Shown here: one piece after another, positions 32,398-40,936 of the stretch
Layout: each line of letters opens with the position of its first letter
Position numbering within the stretch: position 1 is the first letter of the stretch
Assembly (NCBI RefSeq): GCF_004303025.1
Contig: NZ_PJQW01000002.1
Coordinates: 189,416 to 231,136, forward strand
Length of the DNA stretch: 41,721 nucleotides
Direction of reading: 5' to 3'
Source: Flavobacterium sp. J27
Lineage (GTDB): Bacteria > Bacteroidota > Bacteroidia > Flavobacteriales > Flavobacteriaceae
Position numbers and translations under genes: made by a program
Notes under the pieces: generated by a model
Seen by the model: only the letters and a program-made list of their open reading frames with translations
Database searches by the model: none
Told to the model about the DNA's origin: nothing

Positions 32398-33951
32398 TTA
32401 CTTCGGTTCTAATACTAAAAACGGAATAATCATTTCTTCTAATGAAATACCTCCGTGTTGATAAGTATTTCTATAATAACTTACATAATGATTGAAGTTA
32501 TTAACATAGGCTAAAAATAAATCGTTTTTTGCAAATATAAAAGAACTACTCATGTTTAATGCTGGAAGACCAATCTTTTTAGGATCTTTTACAGCATATA
32601 CATCTTTGTCTTCATAGGTTAAGCTTCTTCCTGTTTTGTATCTTAAATTTAAACTGGTGTTTTTATCACCAATAACTTTAGATGGATTTTTGCAGTTTAT
32701 TGTTCCGTGATCAGTAGTTATTATTAGTCTAAATCCTTGTTTTTGGGCTTGCTGTATCATGTCTAATAGAGGTGAGTTTTTAAACCAACTCATGGTTAGT
32801 GAACGGTAAGCCTTGTCATCTGAAGCTAATTCTTTTACTACTTCCATTTCTGTTTTGGCATGAGAAAGCATATCCACAAAATTATATACAATTGTGGTTA
32901 AATCATTCGATTTTAAGGCTTTAAAGTTTTCGGCTAATTTTTTCCCATCTTTAAAATTAGTAATCTTATAATATTCCTGTTTTATATTTAAACCTAAACG
33001 TTTTAATTGTTCGGTTAGAAATTCTCCTTCATATAAATTTTTACCTCCATCATCTACATCGTTTTTCCAATATTGAGGAAACTTTTTTTCCATTTCTAAA
33101 GGAGTTAAACCTGAAAAAATAGCGTTTCTAGCATACTGAGTTGCCGTAGGTAGGATAGAAAAATAACTAACTTCTTTTTCTAATTTATAATGATTGTTTA
33201 CAATATTTTCAAATGCTTTCCATTGATCGTAACGTAAATTATCAATGACAACAAATAGAATTGGTTTGTCTTTTTTTCTGATTTCTGGAGCAACTAATTC
33301 TCCAAAGAGTTTGTGGGAAAGAATGGGTTTATCATTTTTTTCGTCAAACCAATCTTCATAGGTACGCTCTATGAATTTTCCAAACTGAACATTAGCTTCA
33401 GTTTTTTGGCTTTCTAAAATTTCTACCATACCTTGATCGGAAATGTTTTCAAGTTCCATTTCCCAGTATATTAGTCTCTTATATAATTCAACCCAATCTT
33501 CAAAAGTACGAACCATTGCCATGTCCATCGCAATTTTTCGGAATTCTTTTTGGTAATCTAAAGTTGTTTTTTCAGAAACTAAGCGAGAATGATCTAAATT
33601 CTTTTTTAAACTTAAAAGTATTTGATTTGGGTTTACTGGCTTTATCAGATAATCTGCTATTTTTGAACCAATAGCTTCCTCCATGATATATTCTTCTTCG
33701 CTTTTTGTAATCATAATTACAGGAACTGAAGATTTTTTTTCTTTAATCTCTGATAGCGTTTCAAGACCACTTAATCCAGGCATATTTTCATCTAAAAAAA
33801 CAATATCAAAATTATTTTCTTCAAATAAATCAATCGCATCTTGCCCGTTATTACAGGTCGTTACTTCGTAATTTTTCTTTTCTAAAAAAAGGATATGTGG
33901 CTTTAAAAGATCGATTTCATCATCAACCCATAAAATTTTTATTTTGTTCAT
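32398..33951 (-). CDS. porX: PorX, response regulator with PglZ phosphodiesterase domain
   Basis: A 517-residue two-domain protein. The receiver domain (1-120) has WVDDE with acidic Asp10 and Asp11, phospho-acceptor Asp54 in VFLDENMPG, and Lys in YLIKPVNP. The C-terminal alkaline-phosphatase-superfamily (PglZ) domain has VVIDNLRYDQWKAF near residue 210 and ITTDHGTINC near 430, which hold the zinc ligands. PorX with the sensor PorY controls the type IX secretion system; homologues hydrolyse cyclic and linear oligonucleotides. No porY or gld/spr genes are in the window. The gene stands alone with a downstream hairpin. Confidence 0.93.
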   Translation of the reverse strand: MNKIKILWVDDEIDLLKPHILFLEKKNYEVTTCNNGQDAIDLFEENNFDIVFLDENMPGLSGLETLSEIKEKKSSVPVIMITKSEEEYIMEEAIGSKIADYLIKPVNPNQILLSLKKNLDHSRLVSEKTTLDYQKEFRKIAMDMAMVRTFEDWVELYKRLIYWEMELENISDQGMVEILESQKTEANVQFGKFIERTYEDWFDEKNDKPILSHKLFGELVAPEIRKKDKPILFVVIDNLRYDQWKAFENIVNNHYKLEKEVSYFSILPTATQYARNAIFSGLTPLEMEKKFPQYWKNDVDDGGKNLYEGEFLTEQLKRLGLNIKQEYYKITNFKDGKKLAENFKALKSNDLTTIVYNFVDMLSHAKTEMEVVKELASDDKAYRSLTMSWFKNSPLLDMIQQAQKQGFRLIITTDHGTINCKNPSKVIGDKNTSLNLRYKTGRSLTYEDKDVYAVKDPKKIGLPALNMSSSFIFAKNDLFLAYVNNFNHYVSYYRNTYQHGGISLEEMIIPFLVLEPK

Positions 33952-34056
33952 TTATTTGATTTTTTTTGCAATTTACTATTTAATAAACGAGTATTGTATT
34001 AAAAATTGTATAAAAAGAAATAGTTTAAAGAAATTTTAACGACTTAGTACAACTAT

Positions 34057-34064
34057 TATATTTG
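34057..34064 (+). promoter_or_regulatory. Orphan -7 box in the porX/HD gap
   Basis: TATATTTG matches TAnnTTTG exactly. The start site would be near 34069 and a 15-codon ORF begins at 34082. The rest of the 362-base gap (33952-34313) shows no gene. Confidence 0.4.
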
Positions 34065-34081
34065 ATAGTAGGTATCTAAGT

Positions 34082-34129
34082 ATGGATCGATTGAAAGTTT
34101 CAACTTTATTAGATGTTAATAAAAAGTAA
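34082..34129 (+). CDS. Possible 15-residue peptide downstream of an orphan promoter
   Basis: ATG to TAA encodes MDRLKVSTLLDVNKK. It starts about 13 bases after the predicted start of the orphan promoter, the usual leader length in this phylum, and contains a 13-base palindrome (TTGAAAGTTTCAA at 34091-34103). It may be a real small peptide, a remnant gene, or part of a small RNA. Length alone gives no proof. Confidence 0.2.
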   Translation: MDRLKVSTLLDVNKK

Positions 34130-34288
34130 AATAGTGTGTTTTTAAATTGTTGATTATTATTATTTTACATTAAGTGAAAAGGTTTAATTAACTATTCTTA
34201 AAAAAAGCATAGATTTTGTATTTAAAGATGAAATCTTTCTAAATCAGAATTATATAAATTGAATAATCGGCAATAACTACAAAAGTTT

Positions 34289-34296
34289 TATATTTG
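34289..34296 (+). promoter_or_regulatory. -7 box of the HD phosphohydrolase gene
   Basis: TATATTTG, with a start near 34301 and a leader of about 13 bases to the GTG at 34314, which supports that start codon. Confidence 0.55.
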
Positions 34297-34313
34297 TTAT
34301 AAATTTTAATTTC

Positions 34314-35549
34314 GTGAACGCTACAAATAAGCTTAAAATATTTAATGATCCTATTTATGGATTTATCAGTATTCCTAATTCTTTAATATATGATCTTATA
34401 CAACATCCTTATTTTCAAAGATTAAGACGTATTTCTCAAATGGGAATGACTTATTTAGTATATCCTGGAGCCCATCATACACGATTTCACCACGCGTTAG
34501 GCTGTTTGCATATCATGCAAAAAGCGGTACAAACGTTAAAATTTAAAGAGGTTGCTATCTCTGATGAAGAGGAGAACGCATTATACATTGCTATTTTATT
34601 ACACGACATTGGTCACGGACCTTTTAGTCACGCTATGGAGCACAGTATTGTTGAAGATGTGCATCATGAGCAATTATCCTTATTATTCATGGAACAACTA
34701 AATAAAGATTTTAATGGAAAACTATCTTTAGCAATTCAAATATTCAAAGGAGAATATCATCGAAAATTTATGTTGCAACTTATTTCTAGTCAATTAGATA
34801 TGGATAGAATGGATTATTTAAGGAGAGATAGTTTTTACAGTGGTGTTGCAGAAGGAAATATTAATAGTGAACGTTTAATACAAATGATGCATGTTCAAGA
34901 TGATCAATTAGTTATTGAAGAAAAAGGTATTTATTCAGTTGAAAAATTTTTAGTAGCCAGAAGATTAATGTATTGGCAAGCGTATCTTCATAAGACTTCG
35001 GTTGTTGCAGAATTAATTCTTACCAAAATTTTAAAAAGAGCGAAAGAATTAACGCATAAAGGAATGCATTTGGAATGTAGTAAACCGTTGCAATTTTTTA
35101 TGAAAAATAAAGTCGAATTATCTGATTTTACAACTGAAATTTTAAATACATTTTCTCAATTAGATGATTATGATGTGTTGAGTGCCATAAAAGCTTGGCA
35201 ATTTCATGAAGATTTTGTGTTGTCTGAGCTATGTAGAATGATTATTAATCGCGATTTGTTAAAAATTAAGATGTTAGAAGAAAAACCCTCAGCAACAATT
35301 TTAGATTCTTACAAAAAGGCTTATTTGAAAATTCATCCTTTATCTGATAAAGAAATCGATTATTTTGTTTTTAAAGGAAAAATTAAAAATCAAGCTTATA
35401 GTAAAGAAAGTGAGCCTATTAGAATATTAAAAAAAGACAAGAGTATAGAAGATGTAGTGCAAGCTTCAGATCAGTTAAATTTAAAGGCTTTATCTAAACC
35501 AGTTACTAAATATTTCATATGTTTTCCAAAAGTAACATTAGAAGCATAA
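34314..35549 (+). CDS. HD-domain phosphohydrolase
   Basis: A 411-residue HD-superfamily metal-dependent phosphohydrolase, like the dNTP-triphosphohydrolase/YwfO group. Metal ligands are in FHHALGCLH (His59 or 60), the HD pair His97-Asp98 of LLHDIGHGPFSH, and a later Asp in DMDRMDYLRRDS. The start codon is GTG (34314), supported by the promoter box 13 bases ahead of it. It precedes lpxD, as I recall for other Flavobacteriia, with about 108 bases and a separate promoter between. A role in nucleotide pool control is the family expectation. Confidence 0.88.
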   Translation: MNATNKLKIFNDPIYGFISIPNSLIYDLIQHPYFQRLRRISQMGMTYLVYPGAHHTRFHHALGCLHIMQKAVQTLKFKEVAISDEEENALYIAILLHDIGHGPFSHAMEHSIVEDVHHEQLSLLFMEQLNKDFNGKLSLAIQIFKGEYHRKFMLQLISSQLDMDRMDYLRRDSFYSGVAEGNINSERLIQMMHVQDDQLVIEEKGIYSVEKFLVARRLMYWQAYLHKTSVVAELILTKILKRAKELTHKGMHLECSKPLQFFMKNKVELSDFTTEILNTFSQLDDYDVLSAIKAWQFHEDFVLSELCRMIINRDLLKIKMLEEKPSATILDSYKKAYLKIHPLSDKEIDYFVFKGKIKNQAYSKESEPIRILKKDKSIEDVVQASDQLNLKALSKPVTKYFICFPKVTLEA

Positions 35550-35567
35550 GTATTTAATTTAATTTTA

Positions 35568-35575
35568 TATTTTTG
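35568..35575 (+). promoter_or_regulatory. -7 box of the lpxD operon
   Basis: TATTTTTG matches TAnnTTTG. A start near 35580 gives a leader of about 78 bases that contains a nine-codon out-of-frame ORF beginning at 35581. Confidence 0.45.
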
Positions 35576-35657
35576 TCAAGATGGAATTGAGTCAAAAAAA
35601 TGACATTTAATGATTGTGTATTTCCGTTTAAAAGAATGGATAACTTAATAGAAATTA

Positions 35658-36674
35658 ATGAAATTTACAGCAGAACAAATAGCAGGTATCTTAGAAGGTG
35701 AAGTAGTAGGTAATCCTAATGCAGAAGTTTCTAAACTTGCAAAAATAGAAGAAGGAATTGAAGGTTCTTTAACTTTTTTAGCCAATCCTAAATATGTCAG
35801 TCATATATATACAACTAAAGCTACAATTACAATTGTTAACAAGACATTTACTCCTGACCAAAGTATATCTACAACACTAATTAAGGTAGAAGATGCCTAC
35901 AAATCTTTTTCAAAATTACTAGAATATTACAATCAGGTTAAATTAATGAAGTCTGGTATAGAGCAACCTTCTGTTATTTCTGATGAAGTAGTGTACGGAG
36001 AAGGTTTATATTTGGGAAGTTTTTGTTACATTGGAAAAAATGTTACCATAGGTAAGAATGCCAAAATATATCCGAATAGTTTTATTGGAGATAATGTGGT
36101 TATCGGAGATAATTGTGTGTTTTTTGCTGGTGTTCGAATTTATTCAGAAACAGTTATAGGCAACAATTGTACCATTCATTCGGGTTCTATTATAGGATCG
36201 GATGGTTTTGGTTTTGCACCTCAAGAAGATGGGACCTATCAAAAAGTGCCACAAATTGGAAATGTTATTATTGAAGATAATGTTGAAATAGGAGCTTGTA
36301 CAACTATAGATAGAGCTACTTTAGGATCAACTATTATTAGAAAAGGGGTTAAATTAGACAATCAAATTCAAATCGCTCATAATGTTGAAATAGGCGAGAA
36401 TACAGTTATAGCCTCTCAAACAGGTGTTGCTGGTTCCACTAAAATAGGAAAAAATTGTATGATAGGAGGTCAAGTAGGAATCGTGGGACACATCACAATT
36501 GGAGATAATGTAAAAGTACAGGCTCAATCTGGAATTGGAAAAAGCTTACAAGATGGAGAAGTAGTGCAAGGCACACCAGCATTTAATTATTCCGATTTTA
36601 CAAAATCGTATGTGCATTTCAAGAATCTCCCAAAGATTGTATCAGATATAGACAAACTAAAGAAAAACAATTAA
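35658..36674 (+). CDS. lpxD: UDP-3-O-(3-hydroxyacyl)glucosamine N-acyltransferase
   Basis: A 338-residue enzyme adding the second hydroxyacyl chain in lipid A synthesis (third step). The N-terminal uridine-binding domain ([17 protein letters not shown]) is followed by a left-handed beta helix of hexapeptide repeats such as [15 protein letters not shown]. The catalytic His is in [11 protein letters not shown] and a short C-terminal helix follows. It opens a run of lipid A genes with lpxC-fabZ 10 bases downstream and lpxA beyond. Confidence 0.93.
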   Translation: MKFTAEQIAGILEGEVVGNPNAEVSKLAKIEEGIEGSLTFLANPKYVSHIYTTKATITIVNKTFTPDQSISTTLIKVEDAYKSFSKLLEYYNQVKLMKSGIEQPSVISDEVVYGEGLYLGSFCYIGKNVTIGKNAKIYPNSFIGDNVVIGDNCVFFAGVRIYSETVIGNNCTIHSGSIIGSDGFGFAPQEDGTYQKVPQIGNVIIEDNVEIGACTTIDRATLGSTIIRKGVKLDNQIQIAHNVEIGENTVIASQTGVAGSTKIGKNCMIGGQVGIVGHITIGDNVKVQAQSGIGKSLQDGEVVQGTPAFNYSDFTKSYVHFKNLPKIVSDIDKLKKNN

Positions 36675-36684
36675 TTTAAAAATC

Positions 36685-38073
36685 ATGGTTAAACAAAAAA
36701 CCATTGCAAACGAAGTTTCATTAAAAGGTGTCGGTTTACACACCGGACAATTGGTAGAAATGACTTTCAAACCTGCTCCAGTTAATAACGGTTTTACATT
36801 TGTAAGAGTTGATTTAGAAGGGCAACCAATTATTGAGGCAGATGCGAATTATGTGGTTAATACACAAAGAGGAACAAACCTTGAGAAACGAGGTGTAATG
36901 ATACAAACTCCTGAGCATGTACTTGCAGCTTTAGTAGGATGTGATTTAGACAATGTAATTATTGAATTAAATGCTTCTGAACTTCCAATTATGGACGGTT
37001 CATCAAAGTATTTTGTGGAAGCTATTGAAAAAGCGGGCATTGAAGAGCAAGAGGTAGAAAGAAAAGTATATGTTGTTAAAGAAGTAATTTCTTATTTAGA
37101 CGAAGCTTCTGGAAGTGAAATTACAATTATTCCAAGTGACAATTATACTATTACTACTATGGTAGATTTTGGTACCAAGGTTTTAGGAACTCAAAATGCA
37201 ACTTTAAAAAGTATCGATGATTTTAAAACAGAAATTGCAGATTGTAGAACATTTAGTTTCTTACATGAGTTAGAATCATTATTAAATAACGGATTAATAA
37301 AAGGAGGCGATTTAAATAATGCAATAGTATATGTAGACAAAGAAATTTCTGCAGATACCATGGAAAATTTGAAAAAAGCATTCAATAAAGAATCTATTTC
37401 GGTTAATCCAAACGGAATTTTAGATAACCTTACGTTGCATCATCCAAATGAAGCAGCTAGACATAAATTATTAGATATTGTTGGTGATTTAGCATTAATA
37501 GGGAAGAGAATACAAGGAAAAGTAATTGCAACAAAACCAGGACATTTTGTAAACACTCAATTTGCAAAAAAATTGTCTAAAATTATTAAAATAGAAGAGA
37601 GAAATCAGGTTCCTGTTTATGATTTGCATAAAGAACCTTTGATGGATATCCACCAAATTATGAGAATGTTGCCACATAGACCACCATTCTTATTAATAGA
37701 TAAAATACTCGAACTTACAGATTCTCATGTAGTTGGTTTAAAAAATGTTACTATGAACGAACCTTTCTTTGTAGGACATTTTCCAGACGCACCAGTTATG
37801 CCAGGTGTTTTAATTGTTGAAGCAATGGCACAAACGGGAGGAATTTTAGTATTGAGTACGGTTCCAGATCCTGAAAATTATTTAACTTACTTTATGAAAA
37901 TAGATAACGTTAAATTCAAACAAAAAGTATTACCAGGAGATACTTTAGTATTTAAATGCGATTTAATTGCTCCTATTAGAAGAGGTATTTGTCATATGCA
38001 AGCAAACGCTTACGCTAATGGAAGATTAGTAGCAGAAGCAGAACTAATGGCACAAATTGCAAAAAAACAATAA
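36685..38073 (+). CDS. LpxC-FabZ fusion: deacetylase plus 3-hydroxyacyl-ACP dehydratase
   Basis: A 462-residue bifunctional protein. The N-terminal part (1-310) is LpxC, the zinc deacetylase committing lipid A synthesis: HTGQ near the start, TPEHVLAALVGCDLDN, MDGSS, and HKLLDIVGDLALIG with GHFVNTQF hold the zinc ligands and active site. The C-terminal part (from about 318) is FabZ: QIMRMLPHRPPFLLID and GHFPDAPVMPGVLIVEAMAQ with its His and Glu. The fusion is typical of Bacteroidota and couples consumption and supply of the same hydroxyacyl-ACP. Confidence 0.95.
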   Translation: MVKQKTIANEVSLKGVGLHTGQLVEMTFKPAPVNNGFTFVRVDLEGQPIIEADANYVVNTQRGTNLEKRGVMIQTPEHVLAALVGCDLDNVIIELNASELPIMDGSSKYFVEAIEKAGIEEQEVERKVYVVKEVISYLDEASGSEITIIPSDNYTITTMVDFGTKVLGTQNATLKSIDDFKTEIADCRTFSFLHELESLLNNGLIKGGDLNNAIVYVDKEISADTMENLKKAFNKESISVNPNGILDNLTLHHPNEAARHKLLDIVGDLALIGKRIQGKVIATKPGHFVNTQFAKKLSKIIKIEERNQVPVYDLHKEPLMDIHQIMRMLPHRPPFLLIDKILELTDSHVVGLKNVTMNEPFFVGHFPDAPVMPGVLIVEAMAQTGGILVLSTVPDPENYLTYFMKIDNVKFKQKVLPGDTLVFKCDLIAPIRRGICHMQANAYANGRLVAEAELMAQIAKKQ

Positions 38074-38096
38074 AAAATATTTTAAATTAGAAAAAG

Positions 38097-38885
38097 ATGA
38101 ATCAACCATTAGCATATGTACATCCAGGAGCCAAAATAGCACGAAATGTAGTTATTGATCCATTTACTACTATACACAATAATGTAGTAATTGGTGAAGG
38201 AACTTGGATAGGTTCTAATGTTACTATCATGGAAGGAGCCAGAATAGGAAAGAATTGTAATATCTTTCCTGGAGCAATCATTTCTGCTATTCCTCAAGAT
38301 TTAAAATTTGGAGGTGAAGATTCTCTAGTAATTATTGGAGACAATACAACAATTAGAGAATGTGTAACGATTAACAGAGGAACTATAGCTTCAGGACAAA
38401 CTAAAATAGGGGATAATTGTTTAATTATGGCAACAGCTCATATTGCTCATGATTGTCATATTGGTAACAATGCAATCATTGTTAATGGAGTTGCTTTAGC
38501 AGGACATGTAACCATAGGAGATTTTGCAATTATAGGTGGTTTAGCAGCAATTCACCAGTTTATTTCAGTGGGTGAGCACGCCATGGTTTCTGGTGGTTCA
38601 TTGGTTAGGAAAGACGTACCTCCTTATACAAAAGCAGCAAAAGAACCTCTATCTTATGTAGGAATTAATTCTGTAGGATTAAGAAGAAGAGGTTTTTCCA
38701 CAGAAAAAATAAGAGAAATTCAAGATATTTATAGAATTTTATACCAAAAAAACTTCAATACAACACAAGCATTAAGTATTATTGAAGCAGAAATGGAAGC
38801 TACTCCTGAAAGAGATGATATTATTCAATTTATCAGAAACTCTTCTAGAGGAATTATGAAAGGTTATACTGGAAGCACAATTTAA
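38097..38885 (+). CDS. lpxA: UDP-N-acetylglucosamine O-acyltransferase
   Basis: A 262-residue trimeric left-handed beta-helix enzyme, first step of lipid A synthesis in the cytoplasm. The hexapeptide repeats start VHPGAKIARNVVIDPFTTI, the catalytic His is in ATAHIAHDCHIGN, and the C-terminal helical domain has GLRRRGFSTEKIREIQDIYRI. Length matches Escherichia coli LpxA (262). It follows lpxC-fabZ by 23 bases and precedes efp by 29. Confidence 0.95.
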   Translation: MNQPLAYVHPGAKIARNVVIDPFTTIHNNVVIGEGTWIGSNVTIMEGARIGKNCNIFPGAIISAIPQDLKFGGEDSLVIIGDNTTIRECVTINRGTIASGQTKIGDNCLIMATAHIAHDCHIGNNAIIVNGVALAGHVTIGDFAIIGGLAAIHQFISVGEHAMVSGGSLVRKDVPPYTKAAKEPLSYVGINSVGLRRRGFSTEKIREIQDIYRILYQKNFNTTQALSIIEAEMEATPERDDIIQFIRNSSRGIMKGYTGSTI

Positions 38886-38914
38886 AAAGTTATTTAAAAA
38901 TTAATTATATAAAA

Positions 38915-39475
38915 ATGGCAAGTACATCAGATATTAGAAATGGACTTTGTATTAAACACAATCACGACATTTATAAAATTATAGAGTTTTTACATGTAAA
39001 ACCGGGTAAAGGACCAGCTTTTGTAAGAACAAAATTAAAATCATTAACGAATGGTAAAGTATTAGACAATACTTTTTCTGCGGGTCATAAAATTGATGTA
39101 GTAAGAGTTGAAACACATACGTTTCAATATTTATATGCAGAAGGGAATGATTTTCACTTTATGAATACTGAAACATTTGAACAAATCACTTTAAGTAGAG
39201 ATGTTTTGGATGCTCCAGATTTATTAAAAGAAGGAGAAAATGTAATGGTTCAAATTAATACAGAAACAGATATGCCTTTGTCTGTTGATATGGCAGCTTC
39301 TGTAGTTTTAGAAGTAACTTACACAGAACCAGGCGTAAAAGGGAATACCGCAACAAATGCTACTAAGCCAGCTACCGTTGAAACGGGAGCAACGGTTAAT
39401 GTACCGTTATTTATTAACGAAGGAGATAAAATTAAAATTGATACAGCTTCAGGAAAATATATGGAGCGTGTCTAA
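38915..39475 (+). CDS. efp: Elongation factor P
   Basis: A 186-residue, three-domain translation factor that rescues ribosomes stalled at proline runs. The tip loop of domain I is KPGKGPA, so the tip residue is Lys32, the type modified by EpmA/EpmB in other bacteria. The family signature YTEPGVKGNTATNATKPA lies near residues 138-155 and GATVNVPLFINEGDKIKIDT near the end. No epmA, epmB or ymfI is in the window. It sits within the lipid A operon, which has no obvious functional logic but is a stable order in flavobacteria as I recall. Confidence 0.95.
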   Translation: MASTSDIRNGLCIKHNHDIYKIIEFLHVKPGKGPAFVRTKLKSLTNGKVLDNTFSAGHKIDVVRVETHTFQYLYAEGNDFHFMNTETFEQITLSRDVLDAPDLLKEGENVMVQINTETDMPLSVDMAASVVLEVTYTEPGVKGNTATNATKPATVETGATVNVPLFINEGDKIKIDTASGKYMERV

Positions 39476-39493
39476 AAATAGTAATTAGTAATT

Positions 39494-39524
39494 AGTGAAT
39501 AGTACTTAGTAACTACTATTCACT
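39494..39524. repeat. Hairpin after efp
   Basis: Perfect 10-bp stem AGTGAATAGT (39494-39503) with ACTATTCACT (39515-39524) inside a stretch of short repeats of AGTAATTAG and CACTATT type. There is no T-run, so it is more likely a simple repeat or attenuating hairpin than a terminator. Confidence 0.5.
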
Positions 39525-39550
39525 ATTCACTTTTAAACTAATCACTACAA

Positions 39551-40492
39551 ATGAAATTCCAAAAAAAACATACACTTAAAGAAATTGCAACCATTATTAA
39601 TTGCAATTTTATTGGTCCTGAGGATTTTCCTGTTTTAGGAATGAATGAAATTCATGTGGTTGAAGAAGGAGACATTGTTTTTGTGGATCATCCAAAATAC
39701 TATGATAAAGCACTCGAATCCGCTGCCACCATCGTTTTAATCAATAAGGAAGTTGCATGTCCTGAAGGGAAAGCACTGTTAATTTCTGATGATCCTTTTC
39801 GAGATTTCAATACATTATCAAAACACTTCCGACCTTTTACAAATGCTTCTGTATCCATTTCAAATTCTGCAACTATTGGTGAAGGAACAATCATTCAACC
39901 AAATTGTTTTGTTGGCCATAATGTAACTATTGGAAAAAATTGTATTATTCATTCTAATGTCTCAATTTATGATAATTCCGTGATTGGTGATAATGTAATT
40001 ATTCATGCGGGAACCATTATTGGAGCTGATGCTTTTTATTACAAAAAGCGTCCTGAAGGGTTTGACCAATTATTATCTTGTGGTAGAGTAGTAATTGAAG
40101 ACAATGTAGGAATAGGTGCGCTTTGTACTATAGATAAAGGAGTTACAGGAGATACTACTATAGGATTAGGAACAAAGATTGATAATCAAGTGCATGTAGG
40201 ACACGATACACTTATTGGAAAAAAATGTTTAATAGCCGCACAAGTAGGCATTGCTGGCTGTGTTGTTATTGAAGATGAAGTTACTTTATGGGGACAAGTA
40301 GGTACTACTAGTGGAATTACAATTGGTTCCAAAGCAATTATTATGGGACAAACAGGTGTAACCAAATCATTAGAAGGAGGTAAAACCTATTTTGGTACGC
40401 CAATGGAAGAGTCTCGTGAAAAATTAAAACAATTGGCAAACATTAAAAAAATACCTCAAATTTTAGATAAATTAAAAGAAAATGACAAATAA
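39551..40492 (+). CDS. LpxD-like N-acyltransferase paralogue
   Basis: A 313-residue left-handed beta-helix acyltransferase resembling LpxD. The N-terminal domain (KKHTLKEIATIINCNFIG) and hexapeptide repeats (IGKNCIIHSNVSIYDNSVIG) match LpxD, and the His expected to be catalytic is kept in QVHVGHDTLIG. It diverges clearly from the upstream lpxD (338 residues), so it is a paralogue and not a recent duplicate. It may add a different acyl chain or act on another sugar nucleotide, such as in O-antigen synthesis. It overlaps the next gene by 11 bases. Confidence 0.8.
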   Translation: MKFQKKHTLKEIATIINCNFIGPEDFPVLGMNEIHVVEEGDIVFVDHPKYYDKALESAATIVLINKEVACPEGKALLISDDPFRDFNTLSKHFRPFTNASVSISNSATIGEGTIIQPNCFVGHNVTIGKNCIIHSNVSIYDNSVIGDNVIIHAGTIIGADAFYYKKRPEGFDQLLSCGRVVIEDNVGIGALCTIDKGVTGDTTIGLGTKIDNQVHVGHDTLIGKKCLIAAQVGIAGCVVIEDEVTLWGQVGTTSGITIGSKAIIMGQTGVTKSLEGGKTYFGTPMEESREKLKQLANIKKIPQILDKLKENDK

Positions 40493-40844
40493 AGAGCAAA
40501 TTCAAAAATTTTATCTTGAAGATGGAATTAGAAATGTAGCTGCCTTAGAAGAATTTCTCCATGATGATGTAATTTTAGAATGGAGTAGTTCTGATGGTGT
40601 TTTAAACTTATCAAAACAGGCAATATTAAATTTGGCTTTAGAATTAAAGCAAAATTATGATATTTCAATTGTTGAAATAACGCATTTAATAGAAGAAAAC
40701 AACACAGTTGTAGTAAAATACAATCAAAAAATAGCTACTATTGAAAATCCTTCTGAGTTAATTCCAATAGCTAAATTTATAGTAATATGGGAATTTTTAG
40801 AAAATAAATTATTCAGAGGATATCAAATCAGTCAACCAGTATAA
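40482..40844 (+). CDS. NTF2/SnoaL-like small protein
   Basis: A 120-residue protein with the cone-shaped alpha-beta pattern of the NTF2/SnoaL superfamily: an N-terminal helix (IQKFYLEDG), AALEEFLHDDVILEWSSSDG, then four strands ending in KFIVIWEFLENKLFRGYQIS. No catalytic residues can be identified. It overlaps the LpxD-like gene by 11 bases, so it is translated from the same mRNA. The substrate is unknown. Confidence 0.75.
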   Translation: MTNKEQIQKFYLEDGIRNVAALEEFLHDDVILEWSSSDGVLNLSKQAILNLALELKQNYDISIVEITHLIEENNTVVVKYNQKIATIENPSELIPIAKFIVIWEFLENKLFRGYQISQPV

Positions 40845-40893
40845 TTTTACAAAAATAAAACTTAAAAAGTTCCTGTTTTTTTTACAAAAAACT

Positions 40894-40901
40894 TACTTTT
40901 G
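40894..40901 (+). promoter_or_regulatory. -7 box of sucD
   Basis: TACTTTTG matches TAnnTTTG, with a start near 40906 and a leader of about 31 bases. Confidence 0.5.
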
Positions 40902-40936
40902 CAACACAATTTAAAAAATAATATAATAATCATATC

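Noticed and set aside
36685..38073. Frameshift or assembly fusion of lpxC and fabZ
   Set aside because: The fusion is a known normal arrangement in Bacteroidota and the frame is continuous with a sensible linker.
39481..39530. Short AGTAATTAG and CACTATT repeats as a CRISPR-like or microsatellite array
   Set aside because: Units are only 7-10 bases with no regular spacers; a hairpin in simple sequence explains them.
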